The notes under the pieces were generated by a model that worked only from the letters and a program-made list of their open reading frames with translations, was not told where the DNA came from and did not search any database. A stretch of DNA of 64,000 nucleotides from Mesorhizobium sp. CAU 1732 (GTDB lineage: Bacteria > Pseudomonadota > Alphaproteobacteria > Rhizobiales > Rhizobiaceae), in the NCBI RefSeq assembly GCF_039888675.1, contig NZ_JBDQQR010000001.1, positions 2,170,001-2,234,000 of the forward strand. Direction: 5' to 3'. The stretch's first letter is position 1; each line of letters begins with the position of its first letter. Below are positions 55,960 through 64,000 of this stretch, one piece after another. The position numbers and the translations under genes were made by a program.

Positions 55960-56358
55960 ATGAAGACCTTTTTCACGCAGTTTTTCACGTGGTGGAACGG
56001 CCAGACGCTCGGCACGCGGCTCCACACCTGGCGCTATGGCAAGCGCGTCGGCTCGGATGAGGCAGGCAATGTCTATTACGAGGGCGGCGTCAATTCGGAT
56101 GGCCTGACGCGGCGCTGGGTCATCTACAATGGCTATGCGGAAGCCTCGATGATCCCGCCCGGCTGGCATGGCTGGATGCACCATCGCGTCGATACGCCGC
56201 CAAGCGCCGAGACCTACCAGGCGCGTGAATGGCAGAAGCCGCATATCCCGAACCTGACCGGCAGTCCGGCCGCCTATCGTCCGAAGGGCTCCCTGCTCAC
56301 CGGCGAGGAGCGCCCGCGCGTGACGGGCGACTACGACGCCTGGACCCCGGGCTCCTGA
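55960..56358 (+). CDS. NDUFA12-type complex I accessory subunit (B17.2 homologue)
   Basis: The 132-residue protein matches the NDUFA12/B17.2 family: TFFTWWNGQTLGTRLHTWRY, GNVYYEGGV, RRWVIYNGYAEASMIPPGWH and a Pro-rich end. It is one of the few mitochondrial accessory subunits conserved in alphaproteobacteria, where it binds the peripheral arm of complex I. The gene is about 14 kb from the nuo operon. GAGG precedes ATG 55960. Confidence 0.93.
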   Translation: MKTFFTQFFTWWNGQTLGTRLHTWRYGKRVGSDEAGNVYYEGGVNSDGLTRRWVIYNGYAEASMIPPGWHGWMHHRVDTPPSAETYQAREWQKPHIPNLTGSPAAYRPKGSLLTGEERPRVTGDYDAWTPGS

Positions 56359-56476
56359 CATACGGTTCGCAGAGTTCGGGGCTGGCCCGGATACCAGTCT
56401 CGCCACATTTGGGCGTTATCGGCCTTTCCCGTATCCTGCGTCCAGCCGCCTCTCTTCACCCGACGGGTTCGTCCGA

Positions 56477-57046
56477 ATGATCGCTAAGCGCCACTTCAAG
56501 CATTGCCGCGCCACGTCGTTCGCGGCCGGGGTGGCTCTTCTCGCCAGCGGCTGGGCGTCCGTCGCGATCGCGCAGGTGGAATCATTCCCGCTGCCGCCGC
56601 TTCAAGGCGACCCGCAGTTCCAGCAGCAGCAACCGCTTTCCGACCAGCCGCAGGGCACGCCGGATGACGGGGTCGTACAGCCGCAGGAAGCGCGTCCTTC
56701 CGAGCGCGTGAAAAACCCGGTTGCCGAATTCACCGGTGTCGACAAGATCACCGGCCGCATCATCACCTTCGACGTCTATATCGACGAGACGGTGCAGTTC
56801 GGCGCTCTGCAGGTGACGCCGCGGGTCTGCTATTCGGCGCCCGAGACCGAAGAGCCGAAGACCGATTCCTTCGTGGAGGTCGATGAGATCACGCTGGACC
56901 GCAAAATCCGCCGTATCTTCACGGGCTGGATGTTTGCCGAAAGTCCGGGCCTCAACGCGGTCGAACACGCAGTTTACGATGTATGGCTGAAGACCTGCAA
57001 GCAGCAGTCGGACGTTCCACCGCCGGAAGCCGCCGCCACCAATTGA
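56477..57046 (+). CDS. Exported DUF2155 protein
   Basis: The 189-residue product has a signal peptide (about 1-33, SFAAGVALLASGWASVAIAQ), a Gln/Pro-rich segment (about 40-75) and the DUF2155 domain (about 88-175; ITGRIITFDVYIDETVQFGA; IFTGWMFAESPGLNAVEHAV) with two conserved Cys. Function unknown. It regularly neighbours aat and accBC in Rhizobiales, as here. Confidence 0.88.
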   Translation: MIAKRHFKHCRATSFAAGVALLASGWASVAIAQVESFPLPPLQGDPQFQQQQPLSDQPQGTPDDGVVQPQEARPSERVKNPVAEFTGVDKITGRIITFDVYIDETVQFGALQVTPRVCYSAPETEEPKTDSFVEVDEITLDRKIRRIFTGWMFAESPGLNAVEHAVYDVWLKTCKQQSDVPPPEAAATN

Positions 57047-57075
57047 GCGGTCGGCGATTTGTCTTTCGAGGCTGA

Positions 57076-57690
57076 TCAGTTGAACTGAGCGTCGCCGTCG
57101 ACCGCGTCCGCGAGCATGCGCTCATATTTGGCGCGCGGCACTTCGACGGCCCCGAATCGCGTCAGATGCTCGGTCGTGAACTGCGTGTCGAGCAGGACGA
57201 ACCCACGTTCACGCAGCCGCTCGACGAGATGCGCGAGGCATACTTTCGACGCGTCGGTCTCGCGCGAGAACATGCTTTCGCCGAAAAATGCCCGCCCGAG
57301 TGTCACGCCGTAGAGGCCACCGACGAGCCGTCCCTCGCGCCATGCTTCCACCGTGTGGCAGTTGCCGAGGTCGAACAGCGCGCCATAAGCTTGCCTGATC
57401 GGTTTGTTGATCCAGGTCGACAGGCGGCCCGTCTTCGCCTCCGCGCAGCCATCGATGACGCCGTCGAAATCCGTATCGACCGTCAGGGTGAAACGGCGCT
57501 GACGGATCACCTTCTGCAAGCTTTTGGGGAGATGAAATCCATCGAGCGGGATGATGCCGCGCGTTTCGGGTCGGACCCAGAAGACCTCCGGATCGTCGGC
57601 ATTCTCCGCCATGGGAAAGACGCCCGACGCATAGGCGCGCAGCAGGAGTTCCGTGGGTATGCGGTGGCCGGGCGCAAAGGGTCGGGTCAT
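57076..57690 (-). CDS. aat: Leucyl/phenylalanyl-tRNA--protein transferase
   Basis: The 204-residue protein has the Aat fold and motifs ([76 protein letters not shown]). It adds Leu or Phe to proteins with N-terminal Arg or Lys, marking them for ClpAP. It is the last gene of the minus-strand aroQ-accB-accC-aat group, 116 bases after accC. Confidence 0.94.
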   Translation of the reverse strand: MTRPFAPGHRIPTELLLRAYASGVFPMAENADDPEVFWVRPETRGIIPLDGFHLPKSLQKVIRQRRFTLTVDTDFDGVIDGCAEAKTGRLSTWINKPIRQAYGALFDLGNCHTVEAWREGRLVGGLYGVTLGRAFFGESMFSRETDASKVCLAHLVERLRERGFVLLDTQFTTEHLTRFGAVEVPRAKYERMLADAVDGDAQFN

Positions 57691-57806
57691 CGCTGCGCTA
57701 TCGCATGGGGCCGGAACGGCAATCTACGGTGCACCGGGATCATCGCCGGACGATACCATAGAGCGCCAGCGCATTTCCATCGCGTTGGCGCTCAGGGCGT
57801 TCGCCC

Positions 57807-59150
57807 TTATTCCGGATTTTCCAGATGCTTCTCGAGCCAGTGAATATCGTAATCGCCATTGGCTACGTCGGGATTGCCCACGAGATCCTGAAAGAGCGGA
57901 AGCGTCGTCTTGATCCCGTCGACCACGAACTCGTCGAGCGCGCGTCGCAGACGCATCATGCATTCGACGCGGTTCCGTCCATGCACGATCAGCTTGCCGA
58001 TGAGGCTGTCGTAGTAGGGGGGGATGCGGTAGCCGGAGTAGACGCCGGAATCGACCCGGATGCCGAGGCCGCCCGGCGTATGGAAATGCGTGATCGTGCC
58101 GGGCGAAGGCACGAACGTCTTCGGGTCTTCCGCATTGATACGGCACTCGATGGCGTGCCCCTGGAAGCGGATATCGTCCTGGCGAACCGACAGGCCACCG
58201 CCCGATGCGACGCGAATCTGCTCATGCACGAGATCGATGCCGGTGATCGCCTCGGTCACCGGATGCTCGACCTGGAGGCGCGTGTTCATCTCGATGAAAT
58301 AGAACTCGCCATTCTCGTACAGGAACTCGATCGTCCCCGCGCCGGAATAGCCGAGATCGGCCACAGCACTCGCGCAGATGCCGCCGATGCGCGCCCGCTC
58401 GGTCGCGTTCAGCGCCGGCGAGTTCGCCTCTTCCCAGACCTTCTGGTGCCGACGCTGGAGCGAGCAGTCGCGCTCGCCCAGATGGATCGCGTTGCCGGCG
58501 CCGTCTCCGACGATCTGCACCTCGATGTGGCGCGGCTTCTCGAGATATTTTTCGATATAGACGGCGTCGTCGCCGAAGGCGGCGCCCGCTTCGGACCTTG
58601 CGGTGGAGAGCGCAACCGACAGGTCCTCCTCGTTGCGCGCAACCTTCATGCCGCGACCGCCGCCGCCGGCGGACGCCTTGATGATGACGGGGTAACCGAT
58701 CTCGGCCGCGATGCGCTTGGCCTCGTGGTCTTCCGTCACTGCGCCTTCGGAGCCCGGAACAACGGGAATCCCAAGCCGCTTTGCGGTGCGCTTGGCTTCG
58801 ATCTTGTCGCCCATCACCCGGATATGGTCGCCCGAGGGGCCGATGAAGGTGATCTTGTGCGCTGCCAGGATGTCGGCGAACTTGGCGTTCTCCGACAGGA
58901 AGCCGTAGCCGGGATGGATCGCGTCGGCGCCCGTGATCTCGCAGGCGGCCACGATCTGGTGGATGTTGAGGTAGCTGTCGCGCGAAGGCGGAGGCCCGAT
59001 GCAGACGCTCTCGTCGGCAAGGCGCACATGCATGGCGTCGGCGTCAGCCGTCGAATGCACGGCAACGGTCTGGATGCCGAGTTCCTTGCATGCGCGAAGC
59101 ACCCGGAGTGCGATCTCGCCGCGGTTGGCGATCAGGATCTTCTGGAACAT
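57807..59150 (-). CDS. accC: Acetyl-CoA carboxylase, biotin carboxylase subunit
   Basis: The 447-residue ATP-grasp enzyme shows [20 protein letters not shown], the Gly-rich ATP loop [40 protein letters not shown] and the catalytic [16 protein letters not shown]. It carboxylates biotin on AccB using ATP and bicarbonate. It begins 15 bases after accB. Confidence 0.97.
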   Translation of the reverse strand: MFQKILIANRGEIALRVLRACKELGIQTVAVHSTADADAMHVRLADESVCIGPPPSRDSYLNIHQIVAACEITGADAIHPGYGFLSENAKFADILAAHKITFIGPSGDHIRVMGDKIEAKRTAKRLGIPVVPGSEGAVTEDHEAKRIAAEIGYPVIIKASAGGGGRGMKVARNEEDLSVALSTARSEAGAAFGDDAVYIEKYLEKPRHIEVQIVGDGAGNAIHLGERDCSLQRRHQKVWEEANSPALNATERARIGGICASAVADLGYSGAGTIEFLYENGEFYFIEMNTRLQVEHPVTEAITGIDLVHEQIRVASGGGLSVRQDDIRFQGHAIECRINAEDPKTFVPSPGTITHFHTPGGLGIRVDSGVYSGYRIPPYYDSLIGKLIVHGRNRVECMMRLRRALDEFVVDGIKTTLPLFQDLVGNPDVANGDYDIHWLEKHLENPE

Positions 59151-59165
59151 CCTCTGGTCCCGACG

Positions 59166-59636
59166 CTATTCGATCACGACAAGCGGCTCGCCGTACTCGA
59201 CCGGCTGCGAATCCTCGAAGAGGATGGCTGTCACGGTGCCCGAGCGCGGCGAGGGGATCTGGTTCATGGTCTTCATCGCCTCGATGATCAGGAGCGTCTG
59301 CCCCTCCTTGATCGCCTGGCCGACTTCGATGAACGCCTTGGCGCCCGGTGCCGGCGAGAGATAGGCGGTGCCGACCATCGGGGAAGGCACAGCGTTCTTC
59401 GATGTCTCGGCGGGTGCCGGAGGCGCCGTCAGAGCGGAAGGGGCAGGCGCCGCCGCTGATGCCGGTGCCGGTGCGTAGCTCGGTCCCGCATAGGCCTGCA
59501 CGGCAGCCGGCTGGCGCGACACGCGTATGCGGATATCGTCCTGCTCGACCTCTATTTCGGTGAGGTTGGTTTCGTCCAGAATGCCCGCGAGATCGCGGAT
59601 CAATTGCTGGTCAACGCCGGTTTTTTTTGTCGACAT
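59166..59636 (-). CDS. accB: Acetyl-CoA carboxylase, biotin carboxyl carrier protein
   Basis: The 156-residue carrier has an N-terminal dimerisation region, an Ala/Pro-rich linker (about 60-85) and the biotinyl domain (about 80-156). The modified lysine is in the EAMKTMN motif, Met-Lys-Thr rather than the commoner Met-Lys-Met/Leu. The start ATG 59636 is followed by eight A residues (codons for Lys-Lys). The gene starts 37 bases after aroQ. Confidence 0.95.
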   Translation of the reverse strand: MSTKKTGVDQQLIRDLAGILDETNLTEIEVEQDDIRIRVSRQPAAVQAYAGPSYAPAPASAAAPAPSALTAPPAPAETSKNAVPSPMVGTAYLSPAPGAKAFIEVGQAIKEGQTLLIIEAMKTMNQIPSPRSGTVTAILFEDSQPVEYGEPLVVIE

Positions 59637-59673
59637 CGGAGTTTCGTCCCTTGTCCCTTGTTCTTGCGACCGG

Positions 59674-60111
59674 TCAGAACCGGGCGGCGAGCGCATGAAG
59701 CGCCATGGTGTATCCGTACGGCCCGAAGCCGCAAATCATTCCGGTGGCAACTGCCGTTACCCAGGAGTGATGCCTGAATTCCTCGCGCGCATGGATGTTC
59801 GAGAGGTGTACCTCGGCGACCGGCAGCGGAGAGACCGAACGGATCGCGTCGTGGATCGCGATCGACGTGTGGCTGTAGGCTCCGGGATTGATAATGAGAC
59901 CTTTCGCAGCAGCGCCCGCTTCCTGGATCCAGTCGACCAGCACGCCCTCGTGGTTGGATTGCCGGAAATCGACGTCGATCCCGATTTCCTTGCCCGCGTC
60001 ACGGCAGTCGTCGCCGATCTGGTCGAGCGTCTTGCCGCCGTAGATGCCCGGTTCGCGCTTTCCGAGCATATTCAAATTCGGGCCGTTCAGTATGAATACG
60101 GTATTCGTCAT
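59674..60111 (-). CDS. aroQ: 3-dehydroquinate dehydratase, type II
   Basis: The 145-residue enzyme has [20 protein letters not shown] with the catalytic Tyr, [16 protein letters not shown], and [17 protein letters not shown] and [19 protein letters not shown] for substrate binding. It catalyses dehydration of 3-dehydroquinate in the shikimate pathway. ATG 60111 gives the usual length; the frame is open 28 codons upstream through a hairpin. Confidence 0.95.
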   Translation of the reverse strand: MTNTVFILNGPNLNMLGKREPGIYGGKTLDQIGDDCRDAGKEIGIDVDFRQSNHEGVLVDWIQEAGAAAKGLIINPGAYSHTSIAIHDAIRSVSPLPVAEVHLSNIHAREEFRHHSWVTAVATGMICGFGPYGYTMALHALAARF

Positions 60112-60156
60112 AAAACAGTTCCTGCGCGCCGCGACCTCTATAACGGGCTTAGTCGG

Positions 60157-60212
60157 CACGGCAAAGAGCGCAAGTGCGTTCTTTGCCGTGTCCACAGGCG
60201 CTTTAAGCCTGT
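60157..60212 (-). other. Long stem-loops between the DsbA-like gene and aroQ
   Basis: CACGGCAAAGA (60157-60167) pairs with TCTTTGCCGTG (60180-60190), and the inner bases pair further (CGC/GCG with a wobble). A second hairpin, ACAGGC/GCCTGT, spans 60194-60212. They fill most of the 112-base spacer. No long T-run follows on the minus strand, so attenuation, processing or partial termination are all possible. Confidence 0.55.
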
Positions 60213-60223
60213 TTTCGATGGGT

Positions 60224-61042
60224 TCAGCAATTTTCTCCGGTGCAGGAACGCGCCAGTTCCACTTTCTCGGCCAGGACCTGCTGGCCGAGCGCGCCGAACA
60301 CGACCTCGTTGCCGACCACGTAGGAGGGCGTGCCCGTGATCGAGAGTTGGTTGGCGAGCTCGTAAGTCTTGCCGAATGCTTCGGTGATCGCCGGGTTTTT
60401 CATCTCCTCACGCAAGGCGGTTTCGTCCACCCCCTGCGCGAGCGCGGCGCGGATCGCCGAGGCTTCGGTCGCACGACCGCTCATGAGAAGTTCGCGATGA
60501 AACGCGTCGTACTTCTCCGGTGCGATCAGATGCAGCGCCATGGAGACGACGTGTGCCTTCTGCGAATCGGGGCCGAGGATCGGGAATTCCTTCATGACGA
60601 AGCGCAGGTTGGGGTCGGCTGCGACCATCGCCTCCATGTCCTGCATGGCGCGCTGGCAGTACCCGCAATTGTAGTCGAAGAACTCGACGATCGTGACGTC
60701 GCCGTCGGGATTTCCGATGACGCCGTCATAGGATGCGTTGAAGATTTCATCCGACGCGTTGCCGATCGTCTGCTCCTGGGCGAGCCGCTGCTGCTCCTGA
60801 CTCCGCTGTTCGAGCGCCGTCTGCATCTCGATGAGGATTTCCGGGTTCTGAACGAGATAGTCGCGGACGATCGCCTCGACATCGCCGCGCGCCACGGTCT
60901 GCGAAGACGGGGCGAACTGCTCGACCGGCGGCTGTACCGCCGCCGCCACGTGGTCGCTGCGGCTGCCGGCTGTGTAGCCGAAGGCGAGCATCGCGGCCGA
61001 AACCGTGACACCGGCGATGCCGAGGGCGATAGCCTTGCTCAT
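60224..61042 (-). CDS. DsbA/DsbG-like thioredoxin-fold protein
   Basis: The 272-residue exported protein has an N-terminal membrane anchor or signal ([20 protein letters not shown]), a helical dimerisation-like region (about 52-95, ending in EQQRLAQEQ) and a DsbA-family thioredoxin domain with CGYC in [13 protein letters not shown] and cis-Pro in [11 protein letters not shown]. It resembles the Com1/DsbA family of periplasmic oxidoreductases or isomerases. It begins 32 bases after the M48 protease gene and is probably co-transcribed with it. Confidence 0.9.
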   Translation of the reverse strand: MSKAIALGIAGVTVSAAMLAFGYTAGSRSDHVAAAVQPPVEQFAPSSQTVARGDVEAIVRDYLVQNPEILIEMQTALEQRSQEQQRLAQEQTIGNASDEIFNASYDGVIGNPDGDVTIVEFFDYNCGYCQRAMQDMEAMVAADPNLRFVMKEFPILGPDSQKAHVVSMALHLIAPEKYDAFHRELLMSGRATEASAIRAALAQGVDETALREEMKNPAITEAFGKTYELANQLSITGTPSYVVGNEVVFGALGQQVLAEKVELARSCTGENC

Positions 61043-61074
61043 GATGCGAAGTCCTTGTGTTGGCCGACCGGGCG

Positions 61075-62463
61075 TCAGCGGCCCGGTTGCCGGTAGTTGA
61101 TGATGTCCTGCGCACGCAGCCAGCCCGAAGAGCCGTTCTGCAGCTTCTGCTGGGCGCGCGCGGCGAAAATCTTGGCGTCGCGATAATTGCCTGAATAGAA
61201 GTGGCCGTCCGCGGTTGCAAGTTCGGCGGCGGCGATATCGCCCAGTTGCGCGTAGGCCTGCGCCAGATGGCGGTAGCCGGCGGAATACTCTTTCGCGCGA
61301 GACAAGCCCGTCTGGAGTTCACTGACGGCCTGACGCAGCGCATCGGGCTTGCCGGTCGCCATCAGCGCCTGTCCGTATCCGATCTGAATGATGCCGGATT
61401 TGTTGCTGTCGAGGCGGAAGGCGCGGCCGAATGCGTCGGCGGCTTCCGCCGGCCGACCTGCCTTCATCAGGATTTCGCCGCGCATTTCATGGAAATAGGG
61501 ATTGTTCGGCTGGGCGGCAACCAGCGCATCGATCTTGCCGACAGCCGCGCGCGCGTTGCCGGCCAGAAACGTCCCGATGGCGTCGCCGTAAAGTGCTGCG
61601 GTGCTGCGCGGATTGTCACGGAACAGACGCTGCGCTGCCGCATGGCCTTGCGTGAAGGCTGCGATCTTCGCGCGGATCATGTCATGCCGCTGCTGCAGGG
61701 CAGGCGGGTCCTTCCTGTCGTAGTAACGGCTTTGCTGCGCCAACACCTGAAGGTTGGCTATGCGCTCGCGCGGCATGGGGTGGCTGACCTGATAGGGATC
61801 GACGCGCACGCCCGCCAGCGACATGGAACTCGCAAAGCGCTCGAAGGTCGTGATCATGCCCTTTGCAGACTGTCCGGTCTTCTCGAGATAGGTGATGGCC
61901 GAGCGATCGGCCGTCGTCTCCTCGCCGCGCTGATAGCTCAGCACGGAGCGGCGCGCGGCTTCCATGCCGCCCGACATGATCGCGGTGCCCGACTGCGCCA
62001 GTCCCTGGTCGCGGGCCATGCCGCCGGCGATGGTGGTGCCGACGCCCAGCACGGCGGCCACGATCGCCATGGTCTGCGCGCGCGAAAGCTGATCGCGAAG
62101 CCTCTGCTGGTGACCGCCGGCAATGTGGCCTGCCTCATGCGCGAGAACGCCGATGATTTCATTGGGCGTCTCGGCCGCCATCAACGCGCCGGTGTTGATG
62201 AAAATGCGGCGGCCGGTCACGAAAGCGTTGAACGAGGTGTCGTTGACCAGCACGATCTCGATACCCGAGCTTCCAAGCCCGGCGGCCTGAAGGATCGGCT
62301 GCGCGTAGTCGCGCACCAACGCTTCGATCTCCGCGTCGCGTACGAGCGACAGGCCGCGCTGCTGCGCCAGAGCCGGCGCGACGCATGACAGCGCGAGGCT
62401 GAAGATCAGGAAAAACGTCGCGGTTACGCGCATGGCCATGCGGCTTGGATGGATCGACAACAT
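61075..62463 (-). CDS. M48-family metalloprotease with TPR-like repeats (BepA-like)
   Basis: About 462 residues. A signal peptide (FFLIFSLALSCVAPALAQ) is followed by the M48 protease domain (about 40-250) with the zinc motif HEAGH in GVLAHEAGHIAGGH and the third ligand Glu in YQRGEETTADRSA. The C-terminal half has TPR-like helices (AADAFGRAFRLDSNKSGI; LAQAYAQLGDIAAAELA). E. coli BepA of this plan proofreads outer-membrane LptD assembly. The start is ambiguous between GTG 62472, ATG 62463 and later ATGs. Confidence 0.9.
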   Translation of the reverse strand: MLSIHPSRMAMRVTATFFLIFSLALSCVAPALAQQRGLSLVRDAEIEALVRDYAQPILQAAGLGSSGIEIVLVNDTSFNAFVTGRRIFINTGALMAAETPNEIIGVLAHEAGHIAGGHQQRLRDQLSRAQTMAIVAAVLGVGTTIAGGMARDQGLAQSGTAIMSGGMEAARRSVLSYQRGEETTADRSAITYLEKTGQSAKGMITTFERFASSMSLAGVRVDPYQVSHPMPRERIANLQVLAQQSRYYDRKDPPALQQRHDMIRAKIAAFTQGHAAAQRLFRDNPRSTAALYGDAIGTFLAGNARAAVGKIDALVAAQPNNPYFHEMRGEILMKAGRPAEAADAFGRAFRLDSNKSGIIQIGYGQALMATGKPDALRQAVSELQTGLSRAKEYSAGYRHLAQAYAQLGDIAAAELATADGHFYSGNYRDAKIFAARAQQKLQNGSSGWLRAQDIINYRQPGR

Positions 62464-62588
62464 GGCTTTCACAGGTAGCCGACCTCAGGAGACGTGGAAA
62501 GGCGGAGCGAATAATTTCATGAACTTGTGATCCCCATATCTTTCGGGCATTTGTGCGGCGCATTCCGATCTGCAGGAGAACGCAGCCG

Positions 62589-63734
62589 ATGACGATCCCA
62601 ATATCGAAGCGCAGCGCGGTCGAGCCGTTTCATGCGATGGACGTGCTTGCGGAAGCTAACAGGCTGAAGGCGCTGGGACATCCGGTCGTCTCGCTCGCGG
62701 TCGGTCAGCCATCCGATCCCGCGCCGCAGATCGTGCGCGATGCAGCCGCCCAAGCGCTTCGCATAGGGCGCATCGGCTACACCGATTCGCTGGGGCTCGC
62801 GGGTCTGCGCAGCGCCATCAGTGCTCATTACGCGGATCACTATGGCATCGACGTGCCGACTTCCCGCATAGTGGTGACGACAGGCTCGTCGGCCGGTTTC
62901 AACCTCGCGTTCCTGGCTATGTTCGATCCGGGCGATCGCGTCGCGATCACGGCACCCGGCTACCCCGCCTATCGCAACGTGTTGGCCGCGCTGGAGCTCG
63001 AGGTGGTCGAGATCGAGTTGGCCGAGCATGCCTGGCTCACGCCCGAAATGCTCGAAGACGCGCATCGCGAGCGCGGATTGAAGGGGCTGCTGTTTGCCAG
63101 CCCCGCCAACCCGACTGGCGCCGTGATGCCGCCGGAAGCGCTGGGCGCCCTGATCGAGGCGGCTCGCGAGATGGGTATCACGGTCATTTCGGACGAAATC
63201 TACCACCGGCTGAACTATACCGGGCCCGACGTCAGCGCATTGTCCTACGGCAGCGACACGACGGTGATCAACTCGTTCTCGAAATACTACTGCATGACCG
63301 GCTGGCGCATCGGCTGGATGGTGCTGCCGGAAGACCTCGTGAGGCCCGTCGAGCGGCTTCAGCAAAGCCTGTACATTTCAGCACCGGAACTGTCTCAGGT
63401 GGCGGCGATCCGCGCTTTCGACGCGACGGCAGAGCTTGACCAGGTCAAGCAGCGTTACATCGCGAACCGCTCGCTGCTCTTGCGGGGCCTGCCGGAAATC
63501 GGCCTGCCGCTGGCGGCACCCATGGACGGAGCGTTCTACGCGTATTGCGACGTCTCGCGTCATACCAATGACAGCATGGATTTCGCGCGCAAGCTTTTGG
63601 CCGAGTGCCATGTCGCCGCGACGCCCGGCGTCGATTTCGACATGAGGGAGGGGCATCGGTTCCTGCGGCTGTCCTATGCGGGGAGCGAGCCGGATGTCGC
63701 GAAGGCGATAGAGCGCATGCGAAACTGGCTCTGA
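62589..63734 (+). CDS. Class I/II aminotransferase (PLP-dependent)
   Basis: The 381-residue fold-type I enzyme shows GYTDSLGLAGLRSAI, GSSAGFNLAFLAMFDPGDRV, FASPANPTGAVM (Asn binding the cofactor ring), SDEIYH (Asp and Tyr) and the Schiff-base Lys in VINSFSKYYCMTGWRIGW. Probable aspartate- or aromatic-type aminotransferase; substrate not determinable. It is divergent from the M48 gene. Confidence 0.92.
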   Translation: MTIPISKRSAVEPFHAMDVLAEANRLKALGHPVVSLAVGQPSDPAPQIVRDAAAQALRIGRIGYTDSLGLAGLRSAISAHYADHYGIDVPTSRIVVTTGSSAGFNLAFLAMFDPGDRVAITAPGYPAYRNVLAALELEVVEIELAEHAWLTPEMLEDAHRERGLKGLLFASPANPTGAVMPPEALGALIEAAREMGITVISDEIYHRLNYTGPDVSALSYGSDTTVINSFSKYYCMTGWRIGWMVLPEDLVRPVERLQQSLYISAPELSQVAAIRAFDATAELDQVKQRYIANRSLLLRGLPEIGLPLAAPMDGAFYAYCDVSRHTNDSMDFARKLLAECHVAATPGVDFDMREGHRFLRLSYAGSEPDVAKAIERMRNWL

Positions 63735-63752
63735 TCGTACCTCAGAATGCAG

Positions 63753-63776
63753 AAAACCGGCGCAAGCGCCGGTTTT
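63753..63776. terminator. Bidirectional terminator between the aminotransferase gene and rne
   Basis: AAAACCGGCGC and GCGCCGGTTTT form an 11-bp perfect stem with only AA between, flanked by A and T runs that work in either direction. It lies between two convergent genes. Confidence 0.85.
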
Positions 63777-63813
63777 CCTTATTGTATTATGCATTTCCCG
63801 AACGAGGGAATGC

Positions 63814-64000
63814 CTAGAAAAAGCTCTTCCGCTGCCACCAGCCTGCCTTGCGCGGCTTGGTATCGTCTTCCGTGTCGGGTGCCGACGAGGTGACGACAGG
63901 CTTGCTCGAAACCAGCTTCGGCGCGGCAGGTGCCGGTGCCTCTTCTGCTGCGGGCGCTTCAGGAGCGATCTCCTCGGCCACCTCGACCGCGACGGTTTCG
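63814..64000 (-). CDS. rne: Ribonuclease E, C-terminal end only
   Basis: Only the last 61 codons are in the window. They are acidic and Ala/Pro/Glu-rich and end with KPRKAGWWQRKSFF, the conserved tail of Rhizobiales RNase E, downstream of its disordered degradosome scaffold. The catalytic domain lies to the right of the window. The identification rests on this tail and on the neighbouring M48 and aminotransferase genes. Confidence 0.75.
   Translation of the reverse strand, partial: ETVAVEVAEEIAPEAPAAEEAPAPAAPKLVSSKPVVTSSAPDTEDDTKPRKAGWWQRKSFF

Overview
This 64 kb window is ordinary chromosomal backbone from an alphaproteobacterium of the order Hyphomicrobiales (Rhizobiales), most like a Phyllobacteriaceae/Mesorhizobium-type genome. 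The evidence is the gene families and their order: nuoA-N followed by birA, rnj, mce, a DUF1467 gene, proS, lolC and lolD; cysE followed by a DUF3126 gene; aroQ-accB-accC-aat beside DUF2155 and NDUFA12-type genes; and an M48 protease and aminotransferase beside the end of rne. The DNA is GC-rich with long antisense shadow frames. I see no prophage, insertion sequence, CRISPR array, rRNA or plasmid backbone. One tRNA-Leu(GAG) is present.

Layout. 1-10 kb: 5' end of gloA (minus), a two-domain cold-shock protein, DUF192, an alpha/beta hydrolase, a YcaQ/AlkX-type DNA glycosylase, an enoyl-CoA hydratase, cysE, DUF3126, gamma carbonic anhydrase, a 28-residue membrane peptide behind a LexA-type box, ggt and lipB. 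10-20 kb: tRNA-Leu, mgtE, a MerR regulator, two minus-strand membrane proteins, and a five-gene peptide/nickel-type ABC transporter operon (minus; ATPase D, ATPase F, binding protein, permease B, permease C). 20-25 kb: pncB, an aldo/keto reductase, topoisomerase IB, and small secreted, membrane and phosphatase-like proteins. 25.4-41.8 kb: a complete 14-subunit complex I operon carrying extra genes: a helix-hairpin-helix (HhH) ORF between nuoF and nuoG, a long HhH-bearing tail on NuoE, and two very small membrane ORFs between nuoH and nuoI. 41.8-48.7 kb: birA, RNase J, mce, DUF1467, proS and lolCD. 48.8-64 kb: transglutaminase-like protease, tandem PilZ, PAS, rhomboid, CBS, YjhX-like, gatB, two GNATs, the NDUFA12-type complex I subunit, DUF2155, aat-accCB-aroQ (minus), a DsbA-like protein with an M48/TPR protease (minus), an aminotransferase and the C-terminus of RNase E.

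How the genes work together: the largest block builds the respiratory NADH dehydrogenase, and one accessory subunit gene (NDUFA12-like) sits 14 kb away. The accBC genes and BirA supply and biotinylate acetyl-CoA carboxylase. LolCD moves lipoproteins outward, and the DsbA-like/M48 pair probably handles envelope protein quality. LipB, PncB, CysE and AroQ are cofactor and amino-acid steps.

The most noteworthy items are the SOS-box-controlled 28-residue membrane peptide (a possible functional analogue of the Caulobacter division inhibitor SidA), the extra small proteins inside the complex I operon, and two intergenic segments (about 45.04-45.19 kb minus; about 51.26-51.42 kb plus) that look like independent small RNA genes with their own promoters and strong terminators.
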